From the NCBI GenBank assembly GCA_964420365.1, contig CAYQTA010000015.1, positions 1 to 64,000 of the forward strand: a DNA stretch of 64,000 bases. The letters run 5' to 3'. Below are positions 27,205 through 34,882 of this stretch, piece by piece (the first letter of the stretch is position 1; the number at the start of each line of letters is the position of its first letter). The stretch is from JAMOQA01 sp964420365 (lineage in GTDB: Bacteria; Acidobacteriota; Polarisedimenticolia; J045). A program made the position numbers and the translations under genes. Under the pieces are notes generated by a model. That model was not told the origin of the DNA. It did no database searches and saw only the letters and a list, made by a program, of their open reading frames with translations.

Positions 27205-27813
27205 ATGGCGCTGACGCGGAGGCAGAAGCAGATCCTGGACTTCATCAGGGAGTTCATCGAGAAGAACGGCTACTCCCCGAGCCTCGAGGAGATCGGGCGG
27301 CACTTCAATCTCTCGTCGGTCGCGACCGTCCACAAGCACGTGACGAACCTGGTGCGCAAGGGCCTGTTGCGCCGCACCTGGAACCAGAACCGCTCCCTCG
27401 AGGTGGTCAGCGAGGAAGAGGCGCCCCGGGCCGTCGTGATCCCGCTGGTCGGCCGGATTCCTCCCGGCCGCCCGATCGAGGCGGTGGAGTTCCCCGAGCA
27501 GCTCGAGGTGCCCGCCTGGTTGATGGGAAGGGGGCACACGTACGCGCTGCTGGTCGTCGGGGACGCGATGATCGACGAGCACGTCCTCGACGGGGACTGG
27601 GTGATCATCGAGGAGCGGCGCCACGCCGAGAGCGGAGAACTGGTCGTCACCGTCGTCCACGGCGAGGACGCGACGATCCGCCGCCTGTACCGAGAAGGCG
27701 AGACCGTGCGCCTGGTGCCCCCGAACCGGGCGTTCGAGACCAGCGTCCTCCCCGCGGACCGGGTCGAGGTGCGCGGCGTCGTGCGCGGCGTGATCCGCCG
27801 GATGGCGGTCTGA
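27205..27813 (+). CDS. lexA: LexA-like repressor without self-cleavage residues
   Basis: 202 residues, normal LexA length and domain order: winged helix (LTRRQKQILDFIREF, SPSLEEIGRHFNLSSVATVHKHV) and peptidase-S24 fold. The three determinants of RecA-stimulated self-cleavage are all altered: the scissile Ala-Gly is Pro87-Gly88 (GRIPPGRPI), the nucleophile Ser of GDSM is Ala121 (GDAM), and the general-base Lys is Arg159 (ATIRRL). The DNA reads unambiguously GCG and CGC at the last two. AGGAGG precedes the ATG. It probably acts as a constitutive or ligand/redox-controlled repressor rather than an SOS switch; some cyanobacterial LexA proteins are a precedent. Confidence 0.88.
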   Translation: MALTRRQKQILDFIREFIEKNGYSPSLEEIGRHFNLSSVATVHKHVTNLVRKGLLRRTWNQNRSLEVVSEEEAPRAVVIPLVGRIPPGRPIEAVEFPEQLEVPAWLMGRGHTYALLVVGDAMIDEHVLDGDWVIIEERRHAESGELVVTVVHGEDATIRRLYREGETVRLVPPNRAFETSVLPADRVEVRGVVRGVIRRMAV

Positions 27814-27845
27814 GCCGCGCCGGCGTGCGCCGCGGGGGCGGTCCC

Positions 27846-28754
27846 GTGTCCCCCTCCTTCCGCTCCCGGGTGCGGCGGTTCCTCGCCGCCGGGGATCCGC
27901 GGCCCTGGTGGACCCCCTACGGGAGCGACGACCTGGCCGGTTCCCTCGCCGAGATCCTGGTCGTCGATCCGACCCGGCACGTCCACGTGGCCCAGTGCGT
28001 CCGGGACGTGGAGATGGGGATCCGGCGCAGGAACTTCTGGACCCTGCGGGCGCCGGACGGCGAGCCGGCCGGACTGCTCCAGGCGGTGCGCGGGATCTCC
28101 TGGGTCCTCGGGGGAACGATCTCCCGGGACGAGGCCCTGGACCTGGTGGCGGAGCGAATCCTGCGGCGGGGCCCGGCGCGCCCGGTGCTCCTCGGGTCCG
28201 AGGACGAGGTGGAGCACGTGGCCCGGCGCATCGAGGAGACCGGCAGGTTTCGCCTGGAGCGGCGTGCCCAGTGGCGGATGGCCTGCCCGCCGGGCGCGCT
28301 GACCGGCTCGCTGCCGGCGCCGGACGGGTTCCGTCGCGCGACGCCCGGGGACGTTCCATGGCTCCTCGAGGCACACGCGGCGATGTGCCGCGAGGACCTC
28401 GGGCGCGACCTGGTCGCCCGGGACCCGGCGGCCTACGAGCGCTACTTCCGGGAGCTCGCGCGCCTCGGCCGGGTGTTCGTCGTCGAGCGGGAGGGACGCC
28501 CGGTCCACAAGCTGGAGATCCCCCTGGTCGCCGGGGGGGCCTGGCTGATCGAGGGGGTCTACACGATTCCCGCCGCCCGTCGGCGCGGGGTGGCCCGGGC
28601 GGCGGTCGCCCACGTGACGTCCCTCGTGGCCCGGGCCGGGGGGATCGCCTGCCTCCACGTCAACCGGGACAACGAGGGCGCGCTCTCCCTTTACCGGGAC
28701 CTGGGGTACGAGGTCCGGGGGCCCTGGCTCGTCGTGATCGGCCACCGGGCGTGA
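27846..28754 (+). CDS. GNAT family N-acetyltransferase
   Basis: 302 residues. The C-terminal half is a GNAT domain: VYTIPAARRRGVARAAVAHV is motif A with the acetyl-CoA pyrophosphate loop, and LHVNRDNEGALSLYRDLGYE is the motif B region. The N-terminal ~150 residues (LLGSEDEVEHVARRI) resemble the DUF4081-type GNAT-like domain, giving a double-fold protein. Start uncertain: GTG at 27846 is used, GTG at 27825 is possible; neither has a strong RBS. It is 32 bases after the LexA-like gene and may be co-regulated. Substrate unknown. Confidence 0.82.
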   Translation: MSPSFRSRVRRFLAAGDPRPWWTPYGSDDLAGSLAEILVVDPTRHVHVAQCVRDVEMGIRRRNFWTLRAPDGEPAGLLQAVRGISWVLGGTISRDEALDLVAERILRRGPARPVLLGSEDEVEHVARRIEETGRFRLERRAQWRMACPPGALTGSLPAPDGFRRATPGDVPWLLEAHAAMCREDLGRDLVARDPAAYERYFRELARLGRVFVVEREGRPVHKLEIPLVAGGAWLIEGVYTIPAARRRGVARAAVAHVTSLVARAGGIACLHVNRDNEGALSLYRDLGYEVRGPWLVVIGHRA

Positions 28755-28783
28755 GCGGTGTGGGACGGGGCGGGGGAGCGTGG

Positions 28784-28789
28784 TAGGAT
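28784..28789 (+). promoter_or_regulatory. candidate -10 element
   Basis: TAGGAT, 33 bases before the 48-residue gene, which also has its own AGGAGG. Confidence 0.3.
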
Positions 28790-28822
28790 CCCCGCGCCCG
28801 CCCGGGGCAGGAGGAGATCGCC

Positions 28823-28969
28823 ATGAGCGCGGAGACGATCGAACATCTCGCCCTCGGTTTCGTCGCCGTCTGGGTCTGCCTGGTGGTGCTGCATGCCCTG
28901 TGGGAGGCGGGGAAGCCCTCCTGGGACCCGGCACCGCCGGAGGAGCCGCATCCCCACCACGACCACTGA
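28823..28969 (+). CDS. 48-residue membrane peptide with His-rich tail
   Basis: MSAETIEHLALGFVAVWVCL... : one transmembrane helix (about residues 8-27), then a polar tail WEAGKPSWDPAPPEEPHP ending HPHHDH. GGAGGAG lies 7 bases before the ATG, a -10-like TAGGAT lies upstream and a strong hairpin terminator follows, so it reads as a genuine single-gene unit. The terminal histidine cluster could bind a metal; that is inference. Too short for most gene callers. No family recognised. Confidence 0.65.
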   Translation: MSAETIEHLALGFVAVWVCLVVLHALWEAGKPSWDPAPPEEPHPHHDH

Positions 28970-28988
28970 CCAATCGCCGGGAACGACG

Positions 28989-29014
28989 ACGCCCCCTCCC
29001 GCGGGAGGGGGCGT
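28989..29014. terminator. bidirectional hairpin terminator
   Basis: A 12-bp perfect inverted repeat (28989-29000 with 29003-29014) between the convergent 48-residue gene and the acyl-CoA dehydrogenase. Only TT follows on the plus strand, so termination may rely on the stem. Confidence 0.7.
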
Positions 29015-29038
29015 TCGCGTGTCCGCGCGGCGCGGGGT

Positions 29039-30196
29039 TCAGTCGGCCAGCAGCATCTTGGCGATCGTCTGGAGCTGCATGAAGTGGGTTCCCTCGTAGA
29101 TCTTCCCGATCTTCGCGTCGCGGAAGAGCTTCTCCACCGGGTAGTCCTTCGTGAACCCGTAGCCGCCGAAGATCTCGACCGCCATCGAGGCCGCCGCCTC
29201 GGCCGCCTCCGCCGCGGTGTACTTGGCGATGGCCGCCTCCCGGATGAACCGCTCACCGTTCTCCTTGAGCCTGGCCGCGTTCAGGACGGTCAGCCGGGCC
29301 GCCTCGACCTGCGCGTCGAGCCGGGCGAGGGCGAACTGCACCGCCTGGAACTTCGCGATCGGCCGCCCGAACTGCTGGCGCTCCTTCGCCCAGGCGATCG
29401 CGTGGTCGAGGGCGCCCTGGGCCAGCCCGACCATCTGCGCGCCGATCCCGATCCGTCCCTCGTTGAGGGTCTCGATGGCGACCTTGTACCCCTTGCCGAC
29501 CTCGCCGAGGATCCGGTCCTCGGGGACGAACACGTTCTCGAGGATCAGCTCGGCGGTGGAGGAGGCCCGGATCCCCAGCTTGTCCTCCTTCTTGCCGACC
29601 GTGAACCCGTCCATGTCCCGGCTGACGAGGAAGCAGGTGATCCCCTTGTAGCCCTTCTCGAAGTCCACGTTGGCGAAGACGAGGAACAGTTCCGCCTCGT
29701 AGCCGTTCGTGATCCAGAGCTTCGTCCCGGTCAGCCGGTAGCCGCCCTCCGCCTTCTCCGCCTTGCACCGGAGGGCGAAGGCGTCGGAGCCGGATTCCGG
29801 CTCGGACAGCGCGTAGGCGCCGACGATCTCCTGGGCGAGCTTCGGCAGCCAGGTCTTCTTCTGGTCCTCCGTGCCCCAGCGCCGGATCGCGTTGTTGACC
29901 AGCGTGTTCTGGACGTCGCAGACGACGGCCACCGACGGGTCGACCTTGGCCAGCTCCATGATCGCGAGGATGGCGTCGGTGAAGGTCATCCCGGACCCGC
30001 CATACTCCTCGGGCACGTCGATCCCCATCAGCCCCATCTCGAACATCGTCTTGACGATCTCGGGATCGAGCTTCGCCTTCTCGTCCATCTCGCGGACGCG
30101 GGGCTCGACGATCTCGCCGTTGAACCGGCGGATCTCGCCGAGGAGCATCTCCTGTTCTTCGGTGATCGTGGTCAGCGGGCGGGTGACGTCACACAT
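29039..30196 (-). CDS. acyl-CoA dehydrogenase
   Basis: 385 residues, standard length. FAD-linked first step of beta-oxidation. Seen: ALSEPESGSDA (flavin-side loop), LWITNGYEAELFLVFA, the helical C-terminal domain with FGRPIAKFQAVQF, GGYGFTKDYPVEKLFRDAKIGKIYEGT, the last Glu being the catalytic base position of short-chain and butyryl-type enzymes. Start at 30196 has GGAGG 13 bases upstream. Chain-length preference cannot be told. FadL at 59.9 kb may serve the same fatty-acid catabolism. Divergent from lolA across 176 bases. Confidence 0.92.
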   Translation of the reverse strand: MCDVTRPLTTITEEQEMLLGEIRRFNGEIVEPRVREMDEKAKLDPEIVKTMFEMGLMGIDVPEEYGGSGMTFTDAILAIMELAKVDPSVAVVCDVQNTLVNNAIRRWGTEDQKKTWLPKLAQEIVGAYALSEPESGSDAFALRCKAEKAEGGYRLTGTKLWITNGYEAELFLVFANVDFEKGYKGITCFLVSRDMDGFTVGKKEDKLGIRASSTAELILENVFVPEDRILGEVGKGYKVAIETLNEGRIGIGAQMVGLAQGALDHAIAWAKERQQFGRPIAKFQAVQFALARLDAQVEAARLTVLNAARLKENGERFIREAAIAKYTAAEAAEAAASMAVEIFGGYGFTKDYPVEKLFRDAKIGKIYEGTHFMQLQTIAKMLLAD

Positions 30197-30372
30197 GGCG
30201 CATCGTCCTCCAGGCTCATGGGCAGGGTACGGTTGCGACGCCTCTTCCCCGGGGAGACCGGGGGACGTCGCGGGCGCAAAAGCATAGCGCAAGACCGGCC
30301 CGGGCGGGGGATCCGCGCTAGACTCGGGCCGTTGCCCCGCCTCCCCGGCGGGGACGCCGGAGGATCGAGTAC

Positions 30373-31134
30373 GTGATGCCCAACCCGATGCGCTTCCGGG
30401 GCTTCCGCCCCCTGGTCGCCCTGGCCGTCGCCGCGTGCTGCCTGCTCCCCGTGCCGCCGGCAGGGGCCCGCTCCCGCCGTGAACCGCCGCCGCCGGAGCT
30501 CCAGGAGGTCTACCGCCTCCTCGACCACGCCCGGGAGACGATCCACACGTTCCGGGCCGACCTCACCGAGACGCGCCGGATGGCGATGCTCGAGAGGGAA
30601 CAGGTTTTCCGGGCGAAGCTGGCGATGGACCTGCCCGGGAGGATCCGCCTCGAGTACGTCGCTCCCGAGCGGCGCGTCTACGTTCTCGAGGACGGACGCC
30701 TGACCGGCTGGATCCCGTCCCGGAACCGGGTCGAGAAGATGGACCTCTCGCGTCGGAAGAAGCGGATCCAGCGGTTGCTCGCCCTCGGGCAGGACGGGGC
30801 CTCCCTCGAGAAGGAGTTCCGGGTGCGTCTCGCCACGGACGAACCGCGGGAGGGGACGGCCGAACTGGTCCTCGTTCCCCGGTCCCGCAGGATCCGGCGC
30901 CGGGTCAGGGAGATCCGGCTCTGGATCGACCGCGAGCTCGGCATCCCCCGGGTGATCCGGTACACGACCGGTGACGACAACGTGGTCGAGATCAGCCTCT
31001 CCCACGTGGAGATCAACCCCGAGATCCCGGCGCAGGTGTTCCGCCTGGAGGTGCCCGAGGGGGCGAAGGTGGTTCGCGGGCTGCGTTCCCTCGGGTTCGG
31101 CGAGCTGGCCGAGGCGGGGGAGGACGTCCGCTGA
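30373..31134 (+). CDS. LolA-family outer-membrane lipoprotein carrier-like protein
   Basis: 253 residues. Signal sequence (LVALAVAACCLLPVPPAGA), then a LolA-like half-barrel: helix IHTFRADLTETRRM, strands KLAMDLPGRIRLEYVAPERRV and VYVLEDGRLTGWIPSRNRVEKM, and a C-terminal VEINPEIPAQVFRLEVPEGAKV. LolA ferries lipoproteins across the periplasm. GTG at 30373 has the better RBS spacing (GGAGG, 9 bases); ATG at 30376 is the alternative. Its stop overlaps the start of the MoxR-type ATPase (TGATG). A lone LolA in a MoxR operon is probably a specialised paralog, not the housekeeping carrier. Confidence 0.78.
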   Translation: MMPNPMRFRGFRPLVALAVAACCLLPVPPAGARSRREPPPPELQEVYRLLDHARETIHTFRADLTETRRMAMLEREQVFRAKLAMDLPGRIRLEYVAPERRVYVLEDGRLTGWIPSRNRVEKMDLSRRKKRIQRLLALGQDGASLEKEFRVRLATDEPREGTAELVLVPRSRRIRRRVREIRLWIDRELGIPRVIRYTTGDDNVVEISLSHVEINPEIPAQVFRLEVPEGAKVVRGLRSLGFGELAEAGEDVR

Positions 31135-31973
31135 TGCGGGAGCGGGTCGTCGTCGACGGGACCGAGCTCCTCCTCGCCCCGCCCGACGAGCTGGACTGGG
31201 AGTGGGTCGGCCGCCAGGACCTGGTCGACCAGCTCCTCGCCTGCTGGATGAAGCTGGCCGACGATGACCTGCCGTTGAACCCGCGCCTGGTCGGGCCGCC
31301 CGGGGTCGGGAAGACGACGCTCGCCTGCGCCGCGGCCCGGCGGCTGGGGCGCGAGGTCTACGTCTTCCAGGCGACGGCGGACACCCGGCCCGAGGACTTG
31401 GTCGTCAGCCCCGTCCTGGACGAGGACGGCAAGGTCCGGTACGTCGCCTCCCCGGTCGTCAGCGCGATGATCCGGGGCGGCGTGGCGATCCTCGACGAGG
31501 GGAACCGGATGAGCGAGAAGGCCTGGGCCTCCCTGGCGCCCCTCCTCGACCATCGCCGCAGCGTCGACTCGGTCCTCGCGGGGGTGCGGATCCGGGCCCA
31601 CGCCGACTTCCGGTTCTGCACGACCATGAACGACGACGCGTCGACCTTCGACCTCCCGGAGTACATCTCCTCGCGACTGTCGCCGCGCGTCGTGGTCGAC
31701 TGGCCGGACGCCGAGGACGAGCTGCGGATCCTGGCGAGCCGGCTCCCCTTCGCCCCCGAGGAGCTGCTCCGCCAGGTGGTGGCGTTCCTCCAGGAGGCCC
31801 ACCGGCGGGACGAGCCGTTCACCGTGCGGGACGGGATCAACCTCGCCCGGTACGCGATGAAGCGGGCGGTCCAGGCGGGCGAGGAGCTGGACGCGGCGAT
31901 CGCCTTCCTGCCGGAGGCCGCCCGTGCGGTGCTCGGGGAGGAGAACCTCCCCGGCGACGACCGCGAGCCCTGA
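31134..31973 (+). CDS. MoxR-type AAA+ ATPase
   Basis: 279 residues. Walker A GPPGVGKTTLAC near residue 54, Walker B GGVAILDEGNRM, sensor-1 TTMNDD and the arginine-finger-like SSRLSPRVVVDW; no helix insert domains beyond the short MoxR/CbbQ type. These ATPases act as chaperones that remodel or activate a partner encoded next to them, usually a von Willebrand A protein; here the partner position is taken by the 658-residue gene 8 bases downstream. Overlaps lolA by one base. Confidence 0.88.
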   Translation: MRERVVVDGTELLLAPPDELDWEWVGRQDLVDQLLACWMKLADDDLPLNPRLVGPPGVGKTTLACAAARRLGREVYVFQATADTRPEDLVVSPVLDEDGKVRYVASPVVSAMIRGGVAILDEGNRMSEKAWASLAPLLDHRRSVDSVLAGVRIRAHADFRFCTTMNDDASTFDLPEYISSRLSPRVVVDWPDAEDELRILASRLPFAPEELLRQVVAFLQEAHRRDEPFTVRDGINLARYAMKRAVQAGEELDAAIAFLPEAARAVLGEENLPGDDREP

Positions 31974-31981
31974 CCGGCGCC

Positions 31982-33958
31982 ATGCGCGATCCCTGGGACG
32001 TCGAGGCCTGGCCCCACGAGCGGCGGGGGGTGCGGGTGCTTCCGGTGCTCCACGGCGTGCTCGAGTTCGCCCGGGCGGTGCGCGCGCACCTCGACGGGTG
32101 GCGGCCCGGGCGCGTGATCGTCGAGATCCCCGCGCCGGTCGAGTCCGCGTGGCTCCGGGCGGTGGGAGAGCTGCCCCGGCCCCGCGTCGTCCGGGTCGAG
32201 GAGCAGGAGGGCCCCCGGACCGGCGAGGTCTCCTGGCTGCTCGTCGAGCCGGCGGATCCGCTGGCGGAGGCGACCCGCCGGGCCCTCGAGCTGGGCATCC
32301 CGGTCGCGTGCGCGGACGCCTGGGCGCCCGGCTACCCGGCCCGGCGGGAGGCCTGGCCGGAGCCGGCCGCGATCCCGGTCCTCGGGTACGCCCGGTGGGT
32401 CGAGCAGGTGCTGCCCCTCGTCGGGGCGCGGGGGGGTGGCCCGGAGGACCGGCTCCGGGAGCGGAGCCTGGCGGCGGCGGCCCGGGAGGCGGCCGACCGG
32501 GGGGAGCGTGTCCTGCTGGTCACGGGCCTCGCCCACCTGCCGGGGATCCTCGCCGCCCTCGACGATCCCCCGGTGACGCCGCTGCTCCGCCGGGCGCGCC
32601 TCGGCGTCGCCGTCCTCCCGCTCCACCCGGACAGCCCGGTCGAGACCTGGCGGGAACCTCCCTTCGTCGCGGCCGCCTGGGAGCGCGCCCGGGCCGGCGA
32701 CCTGCCCTGCCGGTACGCTCCCCCGGAGAATCCCCGGGAGGCGATCGTCCTCGCGTTCCCCGGGGTGCGCGTGCCGGGGCCCCACGCGCCGCCGGGGGAG
32801 GAGGACCCGGACGACGCCGAGGAGCGGGCCGCCCGGGAGCGGGGGGAGGATCTCCTGGCCCGGCCGAGGCTCCTCTACCGGCTGGTCGCGCAGGCGGCCC
32901 GGTTCGCCCGCGAGACCTCCGGCACCGAGCCGGAGCCGCGGGAGCGGCGCCTGCTCCACCGGTTCGCCGGGCGGATGGCGCTCCTGCGCGGCGGCCTCGC
33001 GCCGGACCTCTACGAGCTGGTCGTCGCCGCCCGGGGGGCGGTGGACGATGCCTTCGCCCGGGACCTCCTGCACCTCGCGGGGTACTGGCCCCACGCGGCG
33101 CCGGAAGAGGGGGGCGTCCGGCTCACCCCCGGGAACCTCGGGGTCCCCTCGCGGCTGGTCCGCCTGCGGCCGCGGCTCGACCGGCTTGCCGCCCGGCCCG
33201 GGCTCGCGTCCCGGTTGCGCGACGCCCTCGAGGACCTGCGGCGCGGGATCGGCCGGGGGATCTGTTCCCACCGCCCGGAAGACGTGGTCATCGAGGCCCT
33301 GGGGGCGGAGCTGCGCGAACGGGGCGCCGTCCGGGCGTCCCGGGCCGGCGAACGGTCGGTGCCGTTCGAGACCGGCCTGGGGGACGGGATCGACGCCCGG
33401 GAGACGCTGCGACGGATGCCGGTCGACGGCCGGGTCTGGATCCGGGAGACCCTGCCGGTGCGGGGAAAGGTCGGGGCGGTCGTGATCGTCTTCGACGAGG
33501 ACGACGATCCCCGCCGGGAGCGCTACCCCTGGTGCGAGGTCTGGCACGGGGAGCACGAGGAGGAGTCGGACATGGCGTACTACGCCACCGACCCGCTCCC
33601 CGGGATGGTGGCGCCGGGGATCCACCGGGCGGAGTACGGCGGGTTCCTGCTGGTCTGGCCGCCCTGGCGGCTCGGGGACGTCTGGCACGACCCGGCCTAC
33701 CGACCGATCGCCCGGAACAAGCCGGAGCGGTTGATCCTCGGGGCCCTCGACTACTCGCAGGAACCGCTGGTCGTCGTCGTCGCGCCGCGCCCTCCCCGCG
33801 CGGCGCTCAAGGGCATCTCCCGCCGCCTCGGTAAGAAGATCGTCCACGTTCCCCTCGGGGCGGTCTCCCGGGAGAAGCTGCGCCGGGTGCGGACGTTCCA
33901 CGTCCTCGCCGGGAAGTCCCTGCGCCCCGTCGCCGAGGAGCTGCTGGATCCGCCCTGA
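31982..33958 (+). CDS. large protein with N-terminal TIKI/TraB-like domain, MoxR partner
   Basis: 658 residues, no signal peptide. The first ~190 residues have the outline of the TIKI/TraB/ChaN fold: an H24 in LPVLHGV, E48 in VIVEIPAP, strand LLVTG and a GLAH motif (182-185) followed by LPGIL. The middle (~270-450) is helical and Arg/Asp-rich; the last ~160 residues are beta-rich (VWIRETLPVRGKVGAVVIVFDED, LVVVVAP) and unlike anything I recognise. Eight bases after the MoxR-type ATPase, so almost certainly its client or target. The assignment to TIKI is by motif pattern only and the exact reaction is unknown. Confidence 0.7.
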   Translation: MRDPWDVEAWPHERRGVRVLPVLHGVLEFARAVRAHLDGWRPGRVIVEIPAPVESAWLRAVGELPRPRVVRVEEQEGPRTGEVSWLLVEPADPLAEATRRALELGIPVACADAWAPGYPARREAWPEPAAIPVLGYARWVEQVLPLVGARGGGPEDRLRERSLAAAAREAADRGERVLLVTGLAHLPGILAALDDPPVTPLLRRARLGVAVLPLHPDSPVETWREPPFVAAAWERARAGDLPCRYAPPENPREAIVLAFPGVRVPGPHAPPGEEDPDDAEERAARERGEDLLARPRLLYRLVAQAARFARETSGTEPEPRERRLLHRFAGRMALLRGGLAPDLYELVVAARGAVDDAFARDLLHLAGYWPHAAPEEGGVRLTPGNLGVPSRLVRLRPRLDRLAARPGLASRLRDALEDLRRGIGRGICSHRPEDVVIEALGAELRERGAVRASRAGERSVPFETGLGDGIDARETLRRMPVDGRVWIRETLPVRGKVGAVVIVFDEDDDPRRERYPWCEVWHGEHEEESDMAYYATDPLPGMVAPGIHRAEYGGFLLVWPPWRLGDVWHDPAYRPIARNKPERLILGALDYSQEPLVVVVAPRPPRAALKGISRRLGKKIVHVPLGAVSREKLRRVRTFHVLAGKSLRPVAEELLDPP

Positions 33959-34014
33959 CCGCGCCGTGGGAACCGTCGGTCGTGGCCGCGCGGTGCGCGT
34001 TCGCTGGATGATGC

Positions 34015-34030
34015 GCGGCGCTTCGCGCCG
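34015..34030. repeat. recurring intergenic hairpin, copy 1
   Basis: GCGGCGCTTCGCGCCG, a 5-bp stem with TTC loop, also present at 62619-62634 upstream of the thioredoxin-fold gene. Both copies are followed by a CCGGG. Confidence 0.5.
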
Positions 34031-34033
34031 CCC

Positions 34034-34062
34034 GGGTCGCCTGCCGGCGACCCCTACGAAAC
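34034..34062 (+). repeat. REP-like palindromic repeat, copy 1
   Basis: GGGTCGCC-TGCC-GGCGACCC then CTACGAAAC. The same unit recurs at 39039 and 39072, with a divergent inverted unit at 39121, and a decayed half copy directly follows here (34066-34090). Lies between the TIKI-like gene and elbB. Confidence 0.8.
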
Positions 34063-34106
34063 CCCCGGGTCGCCCGCCGGTCCCCGACGCAAACGGTTCC
34101 GGGGGG

Positions 34107-34112
34107 TAGAAT
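34107..34112 (+). promoter_or_regulatory. candidate -10 of elbB
   Basis: TAGAAT (five of six consensus) in GGGTAGAATCG, 57 bases before the ATG. The same GTAGAATCG word precedes the M29 peptidase. The -35 is not recognisable. Confidence 0.4.
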
Positions 34113-34168
34113 CGATCCGTCCCACCGCAATCCGTCGTGCACGACGACCACGCGAAGGAGGCCAGGCG

Positions 34169-34828
34169 ATGGCGAAGAAGATCGGCGTGATCCTGTCCGG
34201 TTGCGGCGTCTACGACGGCTCCGAGATCCACGAGGCCGTCCTCACCCTCCTCGCCCTCGACAAGCGGGGCGCCGAGACGGTGATCTGCGCGCCGAACGTG
34301 CCCCAGATGCACGTCGTCAACCACCTGACCGGCGAGGTTGCCGAGGGGGAGACCCGCAACGTCCTCGTCGAGTCCGCGCGGATCGCCCGGGGGGCCATCC
34401 GTGACATCGCCGAGGTGAAGGGAGACGAGCTCGACGGGCTGATCATCCCCGGCGGGTTCGGCGCCGCCAAGAACCTCTGCGACTTCGCGGTCAAGGGGCC
34501 CGACTGCTCGGTTCACCCGGAGGTCGAGCGGCTGGTCCGCGAGGTCCACTCCCAGGGGAAGCCGGTGGCCGCCGTCTGCATCGCCCCGGCACTCCTCGCC
34601 CGGATCCTCGGCGGGGAGTCCCCGGCCCTGACGATCGGCAACGACGCCGAGACCGCGGCGGCCCTCGAGAAGATGGGGGCGAAGCACCTCTCGTGCCCGG
34701 TGACCGACCGGGTGGTCGACGAGGAAAAGAAGCTGATCACGACGCCCGCGTACATGCTGGCCCGGGGGATCGCGGAAGCCGCCGAGGGAATCGACAAGAC
34801 GGTGGCGACGCTCCTCGAGATGGCCTGA
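34169..34828 (+). CDS. elbB: ElbB-type DJ-1/PfpI family protein
   Basis: 219 residues, class I glutamine-amidotransferase-like fold. The ElbB signature opening GVILSGCGVYDGSEIHEAV and RIARGAIRDI are present, with IIPGGFGAAKNL and the nucleophile elbow Cys137 in VAAVCIAPALLA. The E. coli homolog has glyoxalase activity in vitro and was first named for isoprenoid biosynthesis; the physiological reaction is uncertain. Own promoter and RBS (GAAGGAGG). No operon partner. Confidence 0.88.
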   Translation: MAKKIGVILSGCGVYDGSEIHEAVLTLLALDKRGAETVICAPNVPQMHVVNHLTGEVAEGETRNVLVESARIARGAIRDIAEVKGDELDGLIIPGGFGAAKNLCDFAVKGPDCSVHPEVERLVREVHSQGKPVAAVCIAPALLARILGGESPALTIGNDAETAAALEKMGAKHLSCPVTDRVVDEEKKLITTPAYMLARGIAEAAEGIDKTVATLLEMA

Positions 34829-34882
34829 CGGGCAGGCGGCCCGGGTGCCGTCCCGGGCCGCGCCGCCCCCGGAGGTGTGCCG

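Noticed and set aside
33541..33556. TGGCAC in the 658-residue gene as a sigma-54 site
   Set aside because: The -12 half (GCACG instead of TTGC) does not fit and it is inside coding sequence; the same holds for TGGCAC at 11526, 12079 and 61649.
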